Assembly: GCA_024636445.1 (NCBI GenBank)
Contig: JAGXHE010000075.1
Coordinates: 1-48,013, forward strand
Direction of reading: 5' to 3'
DNA from: Sulfitobacter sp.
GTDB lineage: Bacteria > Pseudomonadota > Alphaproteobacteria > Rhodobacterales > Rhodobacteraceae
DNA length: 48,013 bases
In this document: positions 30,504 through 38,550 of the stretch, piece after piece
Position numbering within the stretch: position 1 is the stretch's first letter
Layout of the letters: every line of letters begins with the position of its first letter
Position numbers and translations under genes: made by a program
The notes under the pieces: model-generated
Databases searched by the model: none
What the model saw: only the letters and a program-made list of their open reading frames with translations
What the model was told of the DNA's origin: nothing

Positions 30504-31304
30504 ATGACCTTAGGCCCCATCCGTATCAGCACGATCACCCCCAGCGGCGGCGCTCAGGACTGGCGCTGGACGTTGGCGCATGACCTGCCCTATCATCTCT
30601 TGCTCTGGACCACGCGCGGACAGGGTCGGCTGTTGCTGAACGGCACGCGGCGGGGTGTGGGCGCGCACAATGCGATCTTTGTGCCCGCGGGCGATCTGTT
30701 CGCGCTGGACCTCAGCCGCCAGAGCATCGGGATGATCGCCACGATCCCCGACGGCACAGACGTGCGCCTGCCCCAGGGCCCGCGTCAGTTGCGGCTGCGC
30801 GAGAGCGGCCCGATCTCGGAGCTGACCGGATTTCTGGACGCCGCAGCGCGCGAAGCCACGGCACAGCGCAGTCTGACGCAGGATGCACTGGACGGATACA
30901 TGGCGCTGGTCTCGGTCTGGCTGCGCCGCCAGATGGCCGAAGACGACCACCTGCCGCAAAAGGTGAACGGGGCTGCGCGGCTGTCGGCGCGGTTCTGCGC
31001 GCGCGTCGCCCGACACCACGCCAACGGGATGTCCGTGACTGAACATGCAGAAGAGCTTGGCGTGACCGGCACCCATCTGGCGCGCGCCTGCAAGGCCGCC
31101 ACCGGTCACACCGCTGCCGATATTTTAGGCCAGCGCATCCTGCACGCAGCACGTGCGGCACTGATCGACACGGATGTGCCGATGCAGGACATCGCGCGCC
31201 ATCTGGGATTTGGCAGCGCGGCCTATTTCACCCGCTATATCCAGACGCAGACAGGCAAAACCCCCAGCCAATTGCGCAAGGCAGGCATAAAGCGCGGCAA
31301 CTAA
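30504..31304 (+). CDS. AraC-family transcriptional regulator
   Basis: A 266-residue protein with an N-terminal cupin-like sensing part (HLLLWTTRGQGRLLLNGTRR; HNAIFVPAGDLFALDL, about residues 30-75) and a C-terminal double helix-turn-helix (MSVTEHAEELGVTGTHLARA, then MQDIARHLGFGSAAYFTRYI and QTGKTPSQLRK). Such regulators usually activate metabolic genes in response to a small molecule. The nearest downstream genes on the same strand are the ABC transporter at 31670, separated by a 365-base gap, so a link is possible but not shown. Confidence 0.88.
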   Translation: MTLGPIRISTITPSGGAQDWRWTLAHDLPYHLLLWTTRGQGRLLLNGTRRGVGAHNAIFVPAGDLFALDLSRQSIGMIATIPDGTDVRLPQGPRQLRLRESGPISELTGFLDAAAREATAQRSLTQDALDGYMALVSVWLRRQMAEDDHLPQKVNGAARLSARFCARVARHHANGMSVTEHAEELGVTGTHLARACKAATGHTAADILGQRILHAARAALIDTDVPMQDIARHLGFGSAAYFTRYIQTQTGKTPSQLRKAGIKRGN

Positions 31305-31669
31305 GGCAAAGCCACCTTGTGCCCTTCGCCTGTGCGTATGTCGCTTTCAGACTGGTTAAATGTCGTTTTTAGAACATGATTTGCCAAACCATTCGTTGAC
31401 GCGCCGGTTGCATTGTTGCCTGATAGGACAACTAATTTGCATTTCGCACGCTCTGCCCCACTTCTTTCGCAGAGAATAACATCGTCGCTCAACTCGTCGG
31501 CGCTTGGCAGGAGCGTTCAAGGAGCATTCGTACAGGGGAGCAAGATCGCCACCCATCTGGCGCTAAAAGGTCGCATCGGCCATTTCACATCCTTCAAAAG
31601 GGCAACGCCAAAAGGCCGCCCGAAATCGCCGGCGGGATCAACCGCTTCAGCCTACCAACAGGGGCATGC
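31305..31669. other. intergenic stretch without a recognised gene
   Basis: 365 bases between the AraC gene and the first permease. Short frames exist on both strands but none resembles a protein I know and none has a convincing start. This is where the periplasmic binding protein of the transporter would normally be encoded; no trace of its signal peptide or domain is readable. Confidence 0.5.
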
Positions 31670-32716
31670 ATGGGACTATTTATACTCAGACGTCTGGGCG
31701 TGATGATCGTGACGGCCTTGTGCCTGACCTTTATCGTGTTCTTTCTGACCAACCTTTACCCGAACCTCGAAAAACTGGCCAAGACCCAAGGCAACTTTCG
31801 CATGTCGGACGAAGCCGTGGCGAGCTACCTGGAAAAACGTGGCTATCTTGATCCGATGCCGGTGAAATTCGGCCGCTGGCTGGGCGTGGTGCCCGGCTGG
31901 GTGACCGAAGCGCCCGACGGCACGGTGACGGGCCGCTGTTTTGCCCAGAACACGCCCGCGCAGGACCGCCCCACTTTTTGCGGCGTGCTGCAAGGCAACT
32001 GGGGACAGTCCACCGTGTTCAAGGACGACGTCGGCGGCATCGTTCTGGAACGGCTGGGCCTGACGGGCAAGCTGATGGGGTTCGTGCTGCTGGTGATGGT
32101 GCCCTCGGCGCTGCTGATCGGAGTGCTGGCAGGCATGCGAGAAGGCTCAGCCCTGGACCGGTCGCTGTCGACCTTTTCAATCGCGACAACGGCGACGCCG
32201 GAATATGTATCTGGGGTGATTTTCATCGCGGTGTTCGCGTCCTCGGCCTTTGGGCTGAGATGGTTCAAGGGGTCCGCGACCTCGGCGATGGAAAATGCGA
32301 CATTCGAGAATTTCACCCTGCCGGTGCTGACCATCGCACTTTATGGCATGGGCTATATCGCCCGCATGACCCGCGCGTCGATGACCGAAGTGATGACCGC
32401 GCAATACATCCGCACCGCGCGCCTGAAGGGTGTCAGCTTTGGCAATATCGTGTTGAAACACGCCCTGCGCAACGCGCTGATCGCACCATTCACGGTGATC
32501 ATGCTGCAAATTCCGTGGCTGCTGAACGGCGTGGTGATCGTCGAGACCCTGTTCAACTACAAGGGTTTCGGCTGGGTACTGGTGCAGGCGGCAGGCAACA
32601 ACGACATCGAACTGCTGCTGGCCGTATCGGTCGTGTCGGTGATCGTGGTGCTGCTGACGCAGCTGATCTCGGACGTCGGCTATGTCATTCTCAACCCGCG
32701 CATCCGCATTTCATGA
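31670..32716 (+). CDS. oligopeptide-type ABC transporter permease (DppB/OppB-like)
   Basis: A 348-residue inner-membrane permease. The N-terminus has the DppB-type span (FILRRLGVMIVTALCLTFIV) and a long periplasmic loop; the C-terminal part has the MetI-type core with the ATPase-coupling motif in RTARLKGVSFGNIVLKHALR. About six spans. The periplasmic loop (residues 60-110) is longer than in E. coli DppB and has two cysteines (RCFAQ and FCGVL). ABC importers of this class take up peptides, opines or sugars. The ATG at 31670 has AGGGG six bases upstream. No substrate-binding protein is next to it. Confidence 0.88.
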   Translation: MGLFILRRLGVMIVTALCLTFIVFFLTNLYPNLEKLAKTQGNFRMSDEAVASYLEKRGYLDPMPVKFGRWLGVVPGWVTEAPDGTVTGRCFAQNTPAQDRPTFCGVLQGNWGQSTVFKDDVGGIVLERLGLTGKLMGFVLLVMVPSALLIGVLAGMREGSALDRSLSTFSIATTATPEYVSGVIFIAVFASSAFGLRWFKGSATSAMENATFENFTLPVLTIALYGMGYIARMTRASMTEVMTAQYIRTARLKGVSFGNIVLKHALRNALIAPFTVIMLQIPWLLNGVVIVETLFNYKGFGWVLVQAAGNNDIELLLAVSVVSVIVVLLTQLISDVGYVILNPRIRIS

Positions 32717-32730
32717 GGGAGGTCTGTTAA

Positions 32731-34200
32731 ATGGAACAATTGACATGGACAGGCGCCCTGAGCGGGCTGAATCTCGTTTTCTTCGCTGTGGCGCTGGCGT
32801 TGGCAGTGTCGGTTCTGGCCAGCATTCTGGTTTCGGTCTTTGCCCGCGACACGGGGCCGCTGGGCGTGAACGCCGATGGCACCCTGATGGCGGCATCGGG
32901 CATGTCGGGCCTGACCGGGCAAGCGCGCTACTTCAGCTTTCTGGCGCTTGTGGTGATCGTGCTGCTCTACGTCATCGGGGGCGTTGTGCTGGGCCCGCAG
33001 GCGGGTATCATCGGTGGCCTTGCGCGCAACATGCTGCCGGTGTGGATCGCGCTGATCGCGATTTTTGCGGTGTCGATCACGTTCAAACGCAAGCTGGGAC
33101 TCTATGGCAAGCTTTTTGACAGCACCATCGGCATGATCGGCTTTGGACTGGTGATGTTCTGGGTGTTTGCGGGCGTGATGGGCGGGGCTTTCGACATGCT
33201 GATCACCCACGACCCGCTTAGCCAGTTTTCGGGAATGAAGAACGCGCTGCCCGGCACCCCTCTGAACGGCGCGGAGCCGGATGATTACCAGTGGTTCCTG
33301 CTGGGCGGCGACAACCTGGCACGCGATGTGTTCTCGCGGCTGATCAAGGGCGCGTGGATCGTGGTCAAGATCGCACCGTTCGCGACGCTGTTCGCCTTTA
33401 TGGTGGGGATCACCCTGGGCCTGCCTGCGGGCTATTACAGCGGTCGGCTGGACACGTTCCTGTCGTTTCTGGCCAACCTGATCCTGGCGTTTCCGGTGAT
33501 CTTGCTGTTCTACCTGCTGGTCACGCCCGAAATCGTGCAGACCGGCATTCCCAACTACATGGCGGCGGTGCTGTTCTCATTTCCCATCGTGTTCTGCGCG
33601 GTGCTGCTGAATTCGCGCTACTGTACGCAGCCGTCGCTGCGCACCCCGCTGTTGATCGTGGTGCTGGGCGTGCTGGTCTGGATCTATCTTTCGCTGATTT
33701 CGAACAACGGGGCGATCGTGGCCAATGACAGCTACCGCATCCCCGGACTGCCCGGTTTCGTGGACTGGATCGACATGGACAGCGGGCTGCTGACGGTGTT
33801 CGTGGCGGTGGTCTTTGTCAACGCGCCGACGGTGTTTCGGATCGTGCGCGGCCTGGCACTGGACATCAAGACGCGCGACTACGTGGCGGCCGCGCAAACC
33901 CGTGGTGAAGGTCCGTGGTACATCATGCTTTGGGAGATATTGCCCAACGCACGCGGGCCGCTGATTGTCGATTTCTGCCTGCGGATCGGGTACACCACCA
34001 TCCTTTTGGGAACGCTTGGTTTCTTTGGTCTGGGGCTGGAAAGCGAGAGCCCCGATTGGGGCACCACAATCAACTCAGGGCGGCGGCTGTTGTCGCTTTA
34101 CCCACATGCGGCGTTGGTCCCTGCATTTGCGCTGATGACGCTGGTTCTGGGGCTGAACCTGCTGGCCGATGGCCTGCGCGAGGAATCCTTGCGAGACTGA
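32731..34200 (+). CDS. oligopeptide-type ABC transporter permease (DppC/OppC-like), with long N-terminus
   Basis: A 489-residue permease, much longer than the usual 280-300 of DppC. Roughly the first 190 residues form extra membrane spans (LVFFAVALALAVSVLASILV; FLALVVIVLLYVIGGVVLG; LPVWIALIAIFAVSITF; FGLVMFWVFAGVMGGAF) before the normal OppC N-terminal and MetI domains. The coupling loop is TRDYVAAAQTRGEGPWYIML and the end (YPHAALVPAFALMTLVLGLN) is typical. It follows the first permease by 14 bases. The long form is known in Rhodobacteraceae and related groups, but its meaning is not. Confidence 0.85.
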   Translation: MEQLTWTGALSGLNLVFFAVALALAVSVLASILVSVFARDTGPLGVNADGTLMAASGMSGLTGQARYFSFLALVVIVLLYVIGGVVLGPQAGIIGGLARNMLPVWIALIAIFAVSITFKRKLGLYGKLFDSTIGMIGFGLVMFWVFAGVMGGAFDMLITHDPLSQFSGMKNALPGTPLNGAEPDDYQWFLLGGDNLARDVFSRLIKGAWIVVKIAPFATLFAFMVGITLGLPAGYYSGRLDTFLSFLANLILAFPVILLFYLLVTPEIVQTGIPNYMAAVLFSFPIVFCAVLLNSRYCTQPSLRTPLLIVVLGVLVWIYLSLISNNGAIVANDSYRIPGLPGFVDWIDMDSGLLTVFVAVVFVNAPTVFRIVRGLALDIKTRDYVAAAQTRGEGPWYIMLWEILPNARGPLIVDFCLRIGYTTILLGTLGFFGLGLESESPDWGTTINSGRRLLSLYPHAALVPAFALMTLVLGLNLLADGLREESLRD

Positions 34201-34206
34201 CCGAGG

Positions 34207-34263
34207 GCGCGCGTTTCGGGGGCGCTGCCCCCGGACCCCGGGGATATTTATAGCCAAAAGAAG
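34207..34263. repeat. REP-like GC-rich intergenic element
   Basis: A GC-rich palindromic stretch (GGGGGCGCTGCCCCCGGAC and CCCCGGGG) is followed by GATATTTATAGCCAAAAGAA. From memory, closely similar sequences are scattered between genes in many Rhodobacteraceae genomes. Here it sits inside the transporter operon between the second permease and the ATPase gene. It could stop or slow transcription, or protect mRNA ends. Only one copy lies in this window, so repetition was not tested here. Confidence 0.55.
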
Positions 34264-34296
34264 CCCGCAATGGCGCTGCGGCAAGGGAGAGCGAAG

Positions 34297-36381
34297 ATGG
34301 TCAAAGACGCATACGACGGCCCGATTCTGGAGATCGACAAGCTGTCGATCTCGTTTTTCACCCGGCTGCGGGAAATCCCAGCGGTGATGGATTTTTCGGT
34401 CAGCATACAACCCGGCGAGGCCGTGGGGCTGGTGGGCGAAAGCGGCTGTGGCAAGTCCACCGTGGCGCTGGGGGTGATGCAAGATCTGGGCGTAAACGGG
34501 CGCGTCGTGGGCGGGTCGATCAGGTTCAAGGGCCGCGATCTTGGGGCGATGACCCAGGACGAGCTGCGCGGGATTCGCGGGTCGGAAATCGCGATGATCT
34601 ATCAAGAGCCTATGGCCTCGCTGAACCCCGCGATGAAGGTCGGGCGGCAGTTGATGGAAGTGCCGATGATCCACGCGGGTATGAGCGAAAAAGAGGCGCA
34701 CGCGCGCGCCCTGCAGGTGGTGACGGACGTAAAACTGCCTGACCCCGAACGTATTCTGGACGCCTATCCGCACCAGTTGTCGGGAGGCCAGCAACAGCGG
34801 ATCGTGATCGCGATGGCGCTGATGTCGGAGCCGTCGCTGTTGATACTGGACGAGCCGACCACAGCGCTGGACGTGACCGTCGAGGCGGCGGTTGTCGAAC
34901 TGGTCAAGGATCTGGGCAAGAAATATGGCACCTCGATGCTGTTCATCAGCCACAACCTTGGGCTGGTTCTGGAAACCTGTGACCGCATCTGCGTGATGTA
35001 TTCCGGCGAAGCGGTCGAGCGTGGCAGCATCGAGGACGTCTTTGACGAGATGCAGCATCCCTATACGCAGGCCCTGTTCCGCTCGATCCCTCTGCCCGGT
35101 GCGGACAAGAACGCGCGGCCGCTGATCGCCATTCCGGGCAACTTTCCGTTGCCCCACGAACGGCCCGAGGGCTGCAACTTTGGCCCGCGCTGCGATTATT
35201 TCGAGGCGGGCCGCTGCGATCAGGGCGACATTCCGATGTTTGCCGTGCCAGGTGACGATGTGCACAACACCCGCTGTCTGCGGTTCGAGGAGATCGACTG
35301 GCAAGCCCCGCCGGCGCTGGCCGAGGTCAAGACCAAGGGCGACATCGGCGATGTGGTCCTGCGGATGGACAACCTCAAGAAATATTACGAAGTGGCCGCC
35401 AATGCGCTGTTCGGCGGCGGTGCGACCAAAGTGGTCAAGGCGAATGAGACGCTCAGCTTTGAGGCGCGCGAATCCGAGACGCTGGCGATTGTCGGCGAAA
35501 GCGGCTGCGGCAAGTCGACATTCGCCAAGGTGCTGATGGGGCTGGAGACCGCTACCGAGGGCACGATCACGCTGGGCAACCGTGAAATTCAGGACATTCC
35601 CATCGAGAAACGCGACACCCAGACGGTGGCCGACGTGCAGATGGTGTTCCAGAACCCGTTCGACACTTTGAACCCGTCGATGACCGTGGGCCGACAGATC
35701 ATCCGCGCGCTGGAAATCTTCAAGATCGGCAAGAACGAGCGCGAGCGGCGCACGCGCATGCTGGAACTGCTGGATCTGGTGAAACTACCACGCGAGTTCG
35801 CAGGCCGGATGCCGCGGCAACTCTCCGGCGGGCAAAAGCAGCGCGTCGGTATCGCACGGGCCTTTGCGGGCGATGCGCGCATCGTTGTGGCGGACGAGCC
35901 TGTCTCGGCTCTGGACGTGTCGGTACAGGCGGCGGTGACCGATTTGCTGATGGAGATCCAGCGCGAACACAAGACCACGCTGCTGTTCATCAGCCACGAT
36001 CTGAGCATCGTGCGCTACCTCGCCGATCGTGTGATGGTGATGTATCTGGGTCATGTGGTCGAACTGGGTACCACGGATCAGGTGTTCTCGCCGCCCTATC
36101 ACCCGTACACCGAGGCGCTGCTGTCGGCTGTGCCCATCGCCGACACCCGCGTCAAGAAAAAGCACATCGTGCTTGAGGGCGACATTCCATCGGCGATGAA
36201 CCCGCCGCCGGGTTGTCCGTTCCAGACGCGCTGTGGCTGGAAAAACCAGGTGCCGGGCAATCTGTGCGAGACCGAAGTGCCGCCCCTGCGCGACATGGCT
36301 ACGGGGCATCAGGTCAAATGCCACCTGAGCGAGGAGAAATTTGCGCAGATGGAGCCGGTGATCCAGATCGCGGCGGAATAG
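34297..36381 (+). CDS. fused double ATPase of oligopeptide-type ABC transporter (DppD-DppF fusion)
   Basis: A 694-residue protein joining two ATPase domains, which are separate in DppD and DppF. Domain 1: Walker A GESGCGKSTVAL, signature LSGGQQQRIVIAMAL, Walker B LLILDEPTTALD. Domain 2: GESGCGKSTFAK, LSGGQKQRVGIARAF, IVVADEPVSALD. Each domain ends with the oligopeptide-transporter cysteine region (CNFGPRCDYFEAGRC; CPFQTRCGW...LC). All catalytic residues are present in both. The start at 34297 has AGGGAGA upstream. It powers the two permeases encoded just before it. Confidence 0.92.
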   Translation: MVKDAYDGPILEIDKLSISFFTRLREIPAVMDFSVSIQPGEAVGLVGESGCGKSTVALGVMQDLGVNGRVVGGSIRFKGRDLGAMTQDELRGIRGSEIAMIYQEPMASLNPAMKVGRQLMEVPMIHAGMSEKEAHARALQVVTDVKLPDPERILDAYPHQLSGGQQQRIVIAMALMSEPSLLILDEPTTALDVTVEAAVVELVKDLGKKYGTSMLFISHNLGLVLETCDRICVMYSGEAVERGSIEDVFDEMQHPYTQALFRSIPLPGADKNARPLIAIPGNFPLPHERPEGCNFGPRCDYFEAGRCDQGDIPMFAVPGDDVHNTRCLRFEEIDWQAPPALAEVKTKGDIGDVVLRMDNLKKYYEVAANALFGGGATKVVKANETLSFEARESETLAIVGESGCGKSTFAKVLMGLETATEGTITLGNREIQDIPIEKRDTQTVADVQMVFQNPFDTLNPSMTVGRQIIRALEIFKIGKNERERRTRMLELLDLVKLPREFAGRMPRQLSGGQKQRVGIARAFAGDARIVVADEPVSALDVSVQAAVTDLLMEIQREHKTTLLFISHDLSIVRYLADRVMVMYLGHVVELGTTDQVFSPPYHPYTEALLSAVPIADTRVKKKHIVLEGDIPSAMNPPPGCPFQTRCGWKNQVPGNLCETEVPPLRDMATGHQVKCHLSEEKFAQMEPVIQIAAE

Positions 36382-36392
36382 GGCGTAGAACT

Positions 36393-36423
36393 AAAAAAGG
36401 GCCGCAGCATGTGCTGCGACCCC
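36393..36423 (-). terminator. terminator behind the minus-strand secreted protein gene
   Basis: GGGC-CGCAGCA, TG, TGCTGCG-ACCC form a strong stem; on the minus strand it is followed by six T. It lies 39 bases behind the stop of the gene at 36462. The transporter operon ends just before it on the other strand. Confidence 0.75.
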
Positions 36424-36461
36424 AGAGCGTTCCCGTGAGTGGTTTTTCCGGGATTAACCGG

Positions 36462-36968
36462 TTACTTGGATTTGTCGGAGCGCAGCGTGTCGGGGATATT
36501 GTCGACCACTTTGGCGACCAGGACTTCTAACATTGCCTCGTAAAAGTCGTCGCGGCCGGGGGCGACGTACGTCACGCCATCCTCAGGTACCTCGGCTGTC
36601 ATTGCTTTGATATTGAACGGGAAAGTCTCGTTGTTGATTTCGCCGTTGTTGTCGGTGTAATTGATCGTGCCGACCATCTCGTTAAATTCGGCACTGTCGG
36701 GCAGAATTGAATCGCCATCCAGCATCACGCTTTTGATGTCGACCTTGATCTTGGGTTCGCCGGTGTTGCCAGTGATTTCGATACGCTCTGCGATCATGCG
36801 CATCACGTCTTCTTCAATCTGTGGGTAATATTGCATCGCGTTGGCATCGACATTTTCGGTCAGGTCGGCTTTCACACTGACCTCGGAAATCGGCGAGGCC
36901 GCGAACACGCCGAACGGCAGCAGGGCGATGGCTGTGGCGGCAGTCAGTTTTGCGATAGTCGTCTTCAT
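36462..36968 (-). CDS. secreted protein of unknown function
   Basis: The 168-residue product has a clear signal peptide (MKTTIAKLTAATAIALLPFG, cleavage near VFAAS, residue 23-24). The mature part is acidic, has no cysteine, and looks like a small beta-rich periplasmic domain (KIKVDIKSVMLDGD; VGTINYTDNNGE). I do not recognise the family. It has its own terminator and is transcribed convergent with the ABC transporter operon. Confidence 0.75.
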   Translation of the reverse strand: MKTTIAKLTAATAIALLPFGVFAASPISEVSVKADLTENVDANAMQYYPQIEEDVMRMIAERIEITGNTGEPKIKVDIKSVMLDGDSILPDSAEFNEMVGTINYTDNNGEINNETFPFNIKAMTAEVPEDGVTYVAPGRDDFYEAMLEVLVAKVVDNIPDTLRSDKSK

Positions 36969-37078
36969 TGTCTTGCTCCTTCATAGGCCATGATGGCCTG
37001 CGATATGCCAACCAACGGACGCAGGAGCAAAATGGTTCCGCAGCGCAGCGCGACGCACGGAACGGCGCATTGAATTCA

Positions 37079-37120
37079 GGCGGAATTCCGCCCAAAATTC
37101 TGAATTTATTGAATAAATTC
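37079..37120. repeat. two adjacent perfect palindromes
   Basis: GGCGGAATTCCGCC (37079-37092) and GAATTTATT-G-AATAAATTC (37102-37120) stand ten bases apart in the gap between the secreted protein gene and the lytic transglycosylase gene. The second overlaps the frameshifted stop of the transglycosylase. They may be operators for the gene at 36968, or weak terminators. Confidence 0.4.
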
Positions 37121-37762
37121 AAACTTCGCCTGATTTGGACGAAAGAGGGTCAGCGTCTCTATGGTAGACGCTCTCAGCTGCCCCAGATCACCTTGACGTA
37201 GTTCTGCGTCTCTTTGTAGGGCGGCACGCCGTTGTAGCGTTTCACGGCGCCGGGGCCAGCCAGCATTGTAGGCTGCAAGGGCCAGACGCCAACTGCCGAA
37301 CGTACGGTATTGCTGGCTGAGATAGCGCGCGCCACCTTCCAGATTTTGGTTCGGATCGCTTGGATCGACGCGCAGACGGCGCGCCGTGGCAGGCATCAGT
37401 TGCGCCAGTCCCAGCGCGCCCTTGTGCGATTTGGCCGATGGATTCCACCCGGATTCCTGTTGGATCAACCGCAAGAACAGATCTTCCGGCACGCCATGGC
37501 GGCGCGCGGCGTCGCGTGCTGCAGTCAGATAGATGCCCTTGTACTTGCCGCTATAGGCCGGGTTCACGTCCCATTTCGTTGGTGTGTTCACCCGCGCGGG
37601 CTGCAATTTGACCGAGGCCGTGTATTGCTGCGAGGCACGCGTATCCAGAACTTTAAGCTGCGATCCGAACAGCTTGCCCCGACTGCGCGACGAAAACACG
37701 TCGGCATGTGCCGCCCCTGCCAGCGTTGCACCAATCACCAGCGTAGAAATCCATACGCGCAT
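37106..37762 (-). CDS. lytic transglycosylase with frameshifted C-terminus
   Basis: A secreted SLT-domain enzyme that cuts peptidoglycan glycan strands. Signal peptide at residues 1-20; catalytic Glu at about E103 in [20 protein letters not shown]; then [23 protein letters not shown] and LALAAYNAG. After that the family sequence should read [20 protein letters not shown] and end VKVIWGS, and exactly this is encoded in another frame. A tandem 4-bp duplication (CCAG twice, 37256-37263 on the plus strand) shifts the frame, so the last 26 residues are replaced by about 50 unrelated, arginine-rich ones. The old stop would be at 37174, followed by a hairpin (37152-37172) that looks like the original terminator. 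The active-site core is intact, so some activity may remain. Confidence 0.82.
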   Translation of the reverse strand: MRVWISTLVIGATLAGAAHADVFSSRSRGKLFGSQLKVLDTRASQQYTASVKLQPARVNTPTKWDVNPAYSGKYKGIYLTAARDAARRHGVPEDLFLRLIQQESGWNPSAKSHKGALGLAQLMPATARRLRVDPSDPNQNLEGGARYLSQQYRTFGSWRLALAAYNAGWPRRRETLQRRAALQRDAELRQGDLGQLRASTIETLTLFRPNQAKFEFIQ

Positions 37763-37964
37763 ATCGAACAGCCCCCCGAAAGATGCAGAACCCGCAAGGC
37801 TCTGGTTTCACCCGTTGCGGCACTATACTTAATTTGATGCTTTGAACCACCCCATAAGGTCCCGATTACCGTTAGCCGTCTGTTTACCAAGTTCCGGCCA
37901 ATCTGTAGGTTGTCACGACCGTTCGGGAATCGCCTGAACGGGAACGAATGAGTGAGAGGACATC

Positions 37965-38477
37965 ATGGCTGGCTCAGTGAACAAAGTGATCCTAATCGGC
38001 AATCTGGGCCGTGATCCCGAAGTGCGCAGCTTTCAGAACGGCGGCAAGGTGTGCAACCTGCGCATCGCCACTTCGGAAAGCTGGAAAGACCGCAACACCG
38101 GCGAACGCAAGGAACGCACCGAATGGCATTCGGTCGCGATCTTTCAGGAGGGTCTGGTGCGTGTGGCCGAGCAGTACCTTAAAAAGGGCTCGAAAGTGTA
38201 TATCGAAGGCCAGTTGCAGACCCGCAAATGGCAAGACCAGTCCGGTCAGGACAAGTATTCGACCGAAATCGTCCTGCAAGGGTTCGGTGGCACGCTGACC
38301 ATGCTCGACGGCCCAAGCGGCGGCGGTGGCGGTGGCGGTAACTACGGCGGTGGCGGTGGTGGCTCCAACTACGACAGCGGCCCGTCGGACGATCGCTATG
38401 GCGAGCAATCGTCTGGTGGCGGCGGTGGCAATGCCCCTTCGTCTTCGCGCGATCTGGACGATGAAATTCCGTTTTAG
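37965..38477 (+). CDS. ssb: single-stranded DNA-binding protein
   Basis: SSB coats single-stranded DNA in replication and repair. The 170-residue protein has the OB fold at residues 1-112 ([50 protein letters not shown]), a glycine-rich linker (many GG repeats, about 117-158) and the acidic partner-binding tip DLDDEIPF. Start at 37965 by similarity. No clear LexA box is visible upstream. The foreign island begins about 75 bases behind it. Confidence 0.97.
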   Translation: MAGSVNKVILIGNLGRDPEVRSFQNGGKVCNLRIATSESWKDRNTGERKERTEWHSVAIFQEGLVRVAEQYLKKGSKVYIEGQLQTRKWQDQSGQDKYSTEIVLQGFGGTLTMLDGPSGGGGGGGNYGGGGGGSNYDSGPSDDRYGEQSSGGGGGNAPSSSRDLDDEIPF

Positions 38478-38497
38478 CGGATAGGCCCAAATACCGG

Positions 38498-38514
38498 TAA
38501 TTTCGGCGAAATTA
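38498..38514. repeat. short inverted repeat at the island's left edge
   Basis: TAATTTC-GGC-GAAATTA is a perfect 7-bp inverted repeat between ssb and the first recombinase gene. It could be a weak ssb terminator or part of a recombinase crossover site. No second copy was found near the right edge, so the role is open. Confidence 0.35.
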
Positions 38515-38550
38515 ACTGTTTACAGACAATAATTTAGATGTGATTCTTCG

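Noticed and set aside
31301-31556. Short minus-strand frames in front of the ABC transporter
   Set aside because: No ribosome site, no domain and no conserved pattern.
34075-35304. A 409-codon minus-strand frame opposite the ABC ATPase
   Set aside because: Rich in His, Arg and Gln, typical of antisense frames in this GC range; the ATPase motifs on the plus strand are clear.
37900-37960. GTTC and GAAC words upstream of ssb as an SOS box
   Set aside because: They are present (for example CGTTCGGG and CTGAACGG) but not as a direct repeat with seven bases between; they form an inverted pair instead.
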